Positions 62,608 through 64,000 of a stretch of DNA of 64,000 nt are shown in pieces. How positions within the stretch are numbered: position 1 is the stretch's first letter; every line of letters begins with the position of its first letter. Below the pieces are notes generated by a model. It saw only the letters and a list, made by a program, of their open reading frames with translations, was not told the DNA's origin and ran no database searches. The stretch spans positions 4,234,001 to 4,298,000 of the forward strand of contig NZ_QBTZ01000001.1 in NCBI RefSeq assembly GCF_003058055.1, written 5' to 3'. A program made the translations under genes and the position numbers. This DNA comes from Acidovorax sp. 107 (lineage in GTDB: Bacteria > Pseudomonadota > Gammaproteobacteria > Burkholderiales > Burkholderiaceae_C).

Positions 62608-63612
62608 ATGCTCGATGACCGTGCCAAGTTGTTGCTCAAAGCCCTGGTCGAGCGTTACATCGCTGATGGGCAACCCGTGGGGTCTCGAACCCTTTCCCGT
62701 GCGTCGGGGTTGGATTTGTCGCCGGCCACGATCCGCAATGTCATGGCTGACCTCGAAGAACTGGGACTGATTGCAAGTCCGCACACTTCTGCAGGTCGCA
62801 TCCCTACTGCGCGCGGGTACCGGTTGTTTGTGGACACCATGTTGACGGTACAGCGAGAGTCTGTAATGCCACCACAACTGGCCCCAGAACAGCCACAAAA
62901 GGTCATTGCAAACGCTGCGCAGCTTCTATCCAGCCTCTCCCAGTTCGTCGGTGTGGTGATGGCACCTCGGCGTACCTCGGTCTTTCGGCACATCGAGTTT
63001 CTGCGACTCTCTGAAAAGCGGTTTCTGGTCATCATCGTGTCCCCTGAGGGCGACGTCCAGAATCGCGTGATTTTTACCGAGGTGGACTATTCGCAGTCTC
63101 AACTGATAGAGGCCTCCAACTTTCTGAATGCACACTACGCAGGGCTTGCGATGGAGCAGGTGCGAGAGCGCTTGAAGTCCGAGGTCGATGTGTTGCGTGG
63201 GGAGATCGCATCGCTCATGCAGGCTGCGGTCAACGTGGGTTCTGAGGCGCTTTCAGAAGCGCAGGACGAGGTGGTGATCTCTGGCGAACGCAACCTTCTG
63301 TCAGTCAGCGACTTCTCCAGCGACATGGGTAATCTGCGCAGAGCTTTTGACCTGTTCGAGCAGAAGACACAGATTCTTCGGCTTCTGGATATTTCCAGCC
63401 AGGCGGAAGGTGTGCGCATCTACATCGGTGGAGAGAGCCAAGTGGTGCCATTTGAGGAGCTTTCGATCGTGAGCTCGCCCTACGAGGTCGATGGAAAGGT
63501 GGTGGGAACGCTGGGCGTGATAGGCCCCACGCGCATGCCCTACGACCGCATGATCCAGATTGTGGACATCACTTCCAAGCTGGTCTCCAACGCCCTCAGC
63601 CACCGCAAGTAA
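62608..63612 (+). CDS. hrcA: Heat-inducible transcription repressor HrcA
   Basis: A 334-residue repressor of CIRCE-controlled chaperone genes. The N-terminal winged helix ([46 protein letters not shown]) and [20 protein letters not shown] are diagnostic. The C-terminal GAF-like domain includes [19 protein letters not shown] near 272. Only about 2-20 bases of host DNA separate it from the prophage. A -10-like TAAAAT (62596-62601) lies seven bases before the ATG. Confidence 0.96.
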   Translation: MLDDRAKLLLKALVERYIADGQPVGSRTLSRASGLDLSPATIRNVMADLEELGLIASPHTSAGRIPTARGYRLFVDTMLTVQRESVMPPQLAPEQPQKVIANAAQLLSSLSQFVGVVMAPRRTSVFRHIEFLRLSEKRFLVIIVSPEGDVQNRVIFTEVDYSQSQLIEASNFLNAHYAGLAMEQVRERLKSEVDVLRGEIASLMQAAVNVGSEALSEAQDEVVISGERNLLSVSDFSSDMGNLRRAFDLFEQKTQILRLLDISSQAEGVRIYIGGESQVVPFEELSIVSSPYEVDGKVVGTLGVIGPTRMPYDRMIQIVDITSKLVSNALSHRK

Positions 63613-63663
63613 ACGCCCTACAATACGGCGCTTGCCCCGTTGTATGGCGCTGGAGCATGGCTT

Positions 63664-63740
63664 GGGGCGTTAGCTCAGTTGGTTAGAGCAGAGGACTCAT
63701 AATCCTTTGGTCGTTGGTTCAAGTCCAACACGCCCTACCA
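63664..63740 (+). tRNA. tRNA with CAT anticodon, probably tRNA-Ile2 (lysidine type)
   Basis: A 77-nt gene with acceptor GGGGCGT/ACGCCCT (one G-T pair), D-arm AGCTCAGTTGGTTAGAGC, a CTCATAA anticodon loop on a GAGGA/TCCTT stem, T-arm TTGGTTCAAGTCCAA, and encoded CCA. The TTTGGTCG region and T-arm resemble E. coli tRNA-Ile2 (CAU) more than elongator tRNA-Met, so lysidine modification by TilS and isoleucine charging are likely. Confidence 0.9.
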
Positions 63741-63907
63741 CCCTCGTTTGCTGGACGAGGTATTAACAACAAACGCATTTTTTCAATCCGAATCGCGCAG
63801 TTTGTTTTTTTGGAGCCTTCAGCGTGCATTACAATCGTAGCTAGCGCTGAATTGATGAGTTGTTCGAATGCCTTGCTAAGAGGCGTCAAGCAACAAGCAA
63901 GCAGATT

Positions 63908-63937
63908 TTGAGGGAGACCAAAAAATCATGCTATAAT
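63908..63937 (+). promoter_or_regulatory. Promoter of the tRNA-Arg gene
   Basis: TTGAGG (63908-63913) and a perfect TATAAT (63932-63937) are 18 bp apart, with the tRNA beginning 10 bases after the -10. Confidence 0.65.
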
Positions 63938-63947
63938 TCAAAGCTTA

Positions 63948-64000
63948 GCGGCTGTAGCTCAGCTGGATAGAGTACTTGGCTACGAACCAAGGGGTCGTGG
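63948..64000 (+). tRNA. tRNA-Arg (anticodon ACG), truncated by the window end
   Basis: The first 53 bases show acceptor GCGGCTG, D-arm AGCTCAGCTGGATAGAGT and anticodon arm CTTGG-CTACGAA-CCAAG, with anticodon ACG read as ICG. The T-arm and 3' end lie outside the window. Confidence 0.93.

Noticed and set aside
63664-63740. The tRNA near hrcA as the phage attachment site
   Set aside because: The prophage ends upstream of hrcA, about 1 kb from this intact tRNA, and no tRNA fragment lies at the left junction.

Overview
The window looks like chromosomal DNA of a GC-rich betaproteobacterium of the family Comamonadaceae, most likely Acidovorax or a close relative. Support comes from the family-typical gene content and order (ubiE-ubiJ-ubiB, fmdB-DUF502-aspS, TPR-lolB-ispE-tRNA-Gln-prsA-rplY-pth, mutM-GTPase-mutY, rapZ-recN-nadK, hrcA), the UgpB/UgpA, SerA and UbiE sequences, and two dispersed intergenic repeat families that recur through the window. 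The genus is inferred from recall, not from a database search.

Layout. 0-4 kb: a leftward ugpBA glycerol-3-phosphate uptake operon with Pho-box-like sites, divergent from serA. 4-14.8 kb: a 1305-residue FAD/Fe-S oxidoreductase, HIT and DUF971 proteins, a ubiquinone cluster (ubiE, a Tim44-like gene, ubiJ, and ubiB broken by a +1 frameshift in a T6 tract), then a sodium:solute symporter. 14.8-17.7 kb: a 2.9 kb group II intron with an RT/maturase-HNH ORF, sitting in the leader of the fmdB-DUF502-aspS operon. 20.6-30.5 kb: a CsgG-like lipoprotein, nudB, a REC-TPR response regulator, an EEP phosphatase plus clsB pair, folE-BLUF, a DMT transporter, DUF429 and a histidine phosphatase. 30.6-40.2 kb: leftward hypothetical and TPR genes, an amidase and a complete peptide-type ABC transporter. 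40.3-54.3 kb: housekeeping genes (ferredoxin, pth, rplY, prsA, tRNA-Gln, ispE, lolB, a large TPR protein, mutM, dynamin-like GTPase, mutY, rapZ, recN, nadK). 54.3-62.6 kb: an inovirus (filamentous phage) prophage. 62.6-64 kb: hrcA and two tRNA genes, the last cut by the window end.

The most notable object is the 8.3 kb inovirus, wedged into the very short gap between nadK and hrcA. It has a leftward immunity-type module (a DUF2726 nuclease-like membrane protein overlapping a DUF3693/HTH regulator), three spaced inverted-repeat operators, and a rightward Rep - ssDNA-binding - small membrane proteins - pVIII - pIII - pVI - Zot array. Two leftward unknown genes, a structured intergenic region with a large nested hairpin, and a small serine recombinase (instead of Xer/dif integration) complete it. 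Its pIII has seven C-x10-C modules. Both prophage ends lie within about 20 bp of host start codons, so nadK and hrcA probably depend on phage-borne or junction promoters.
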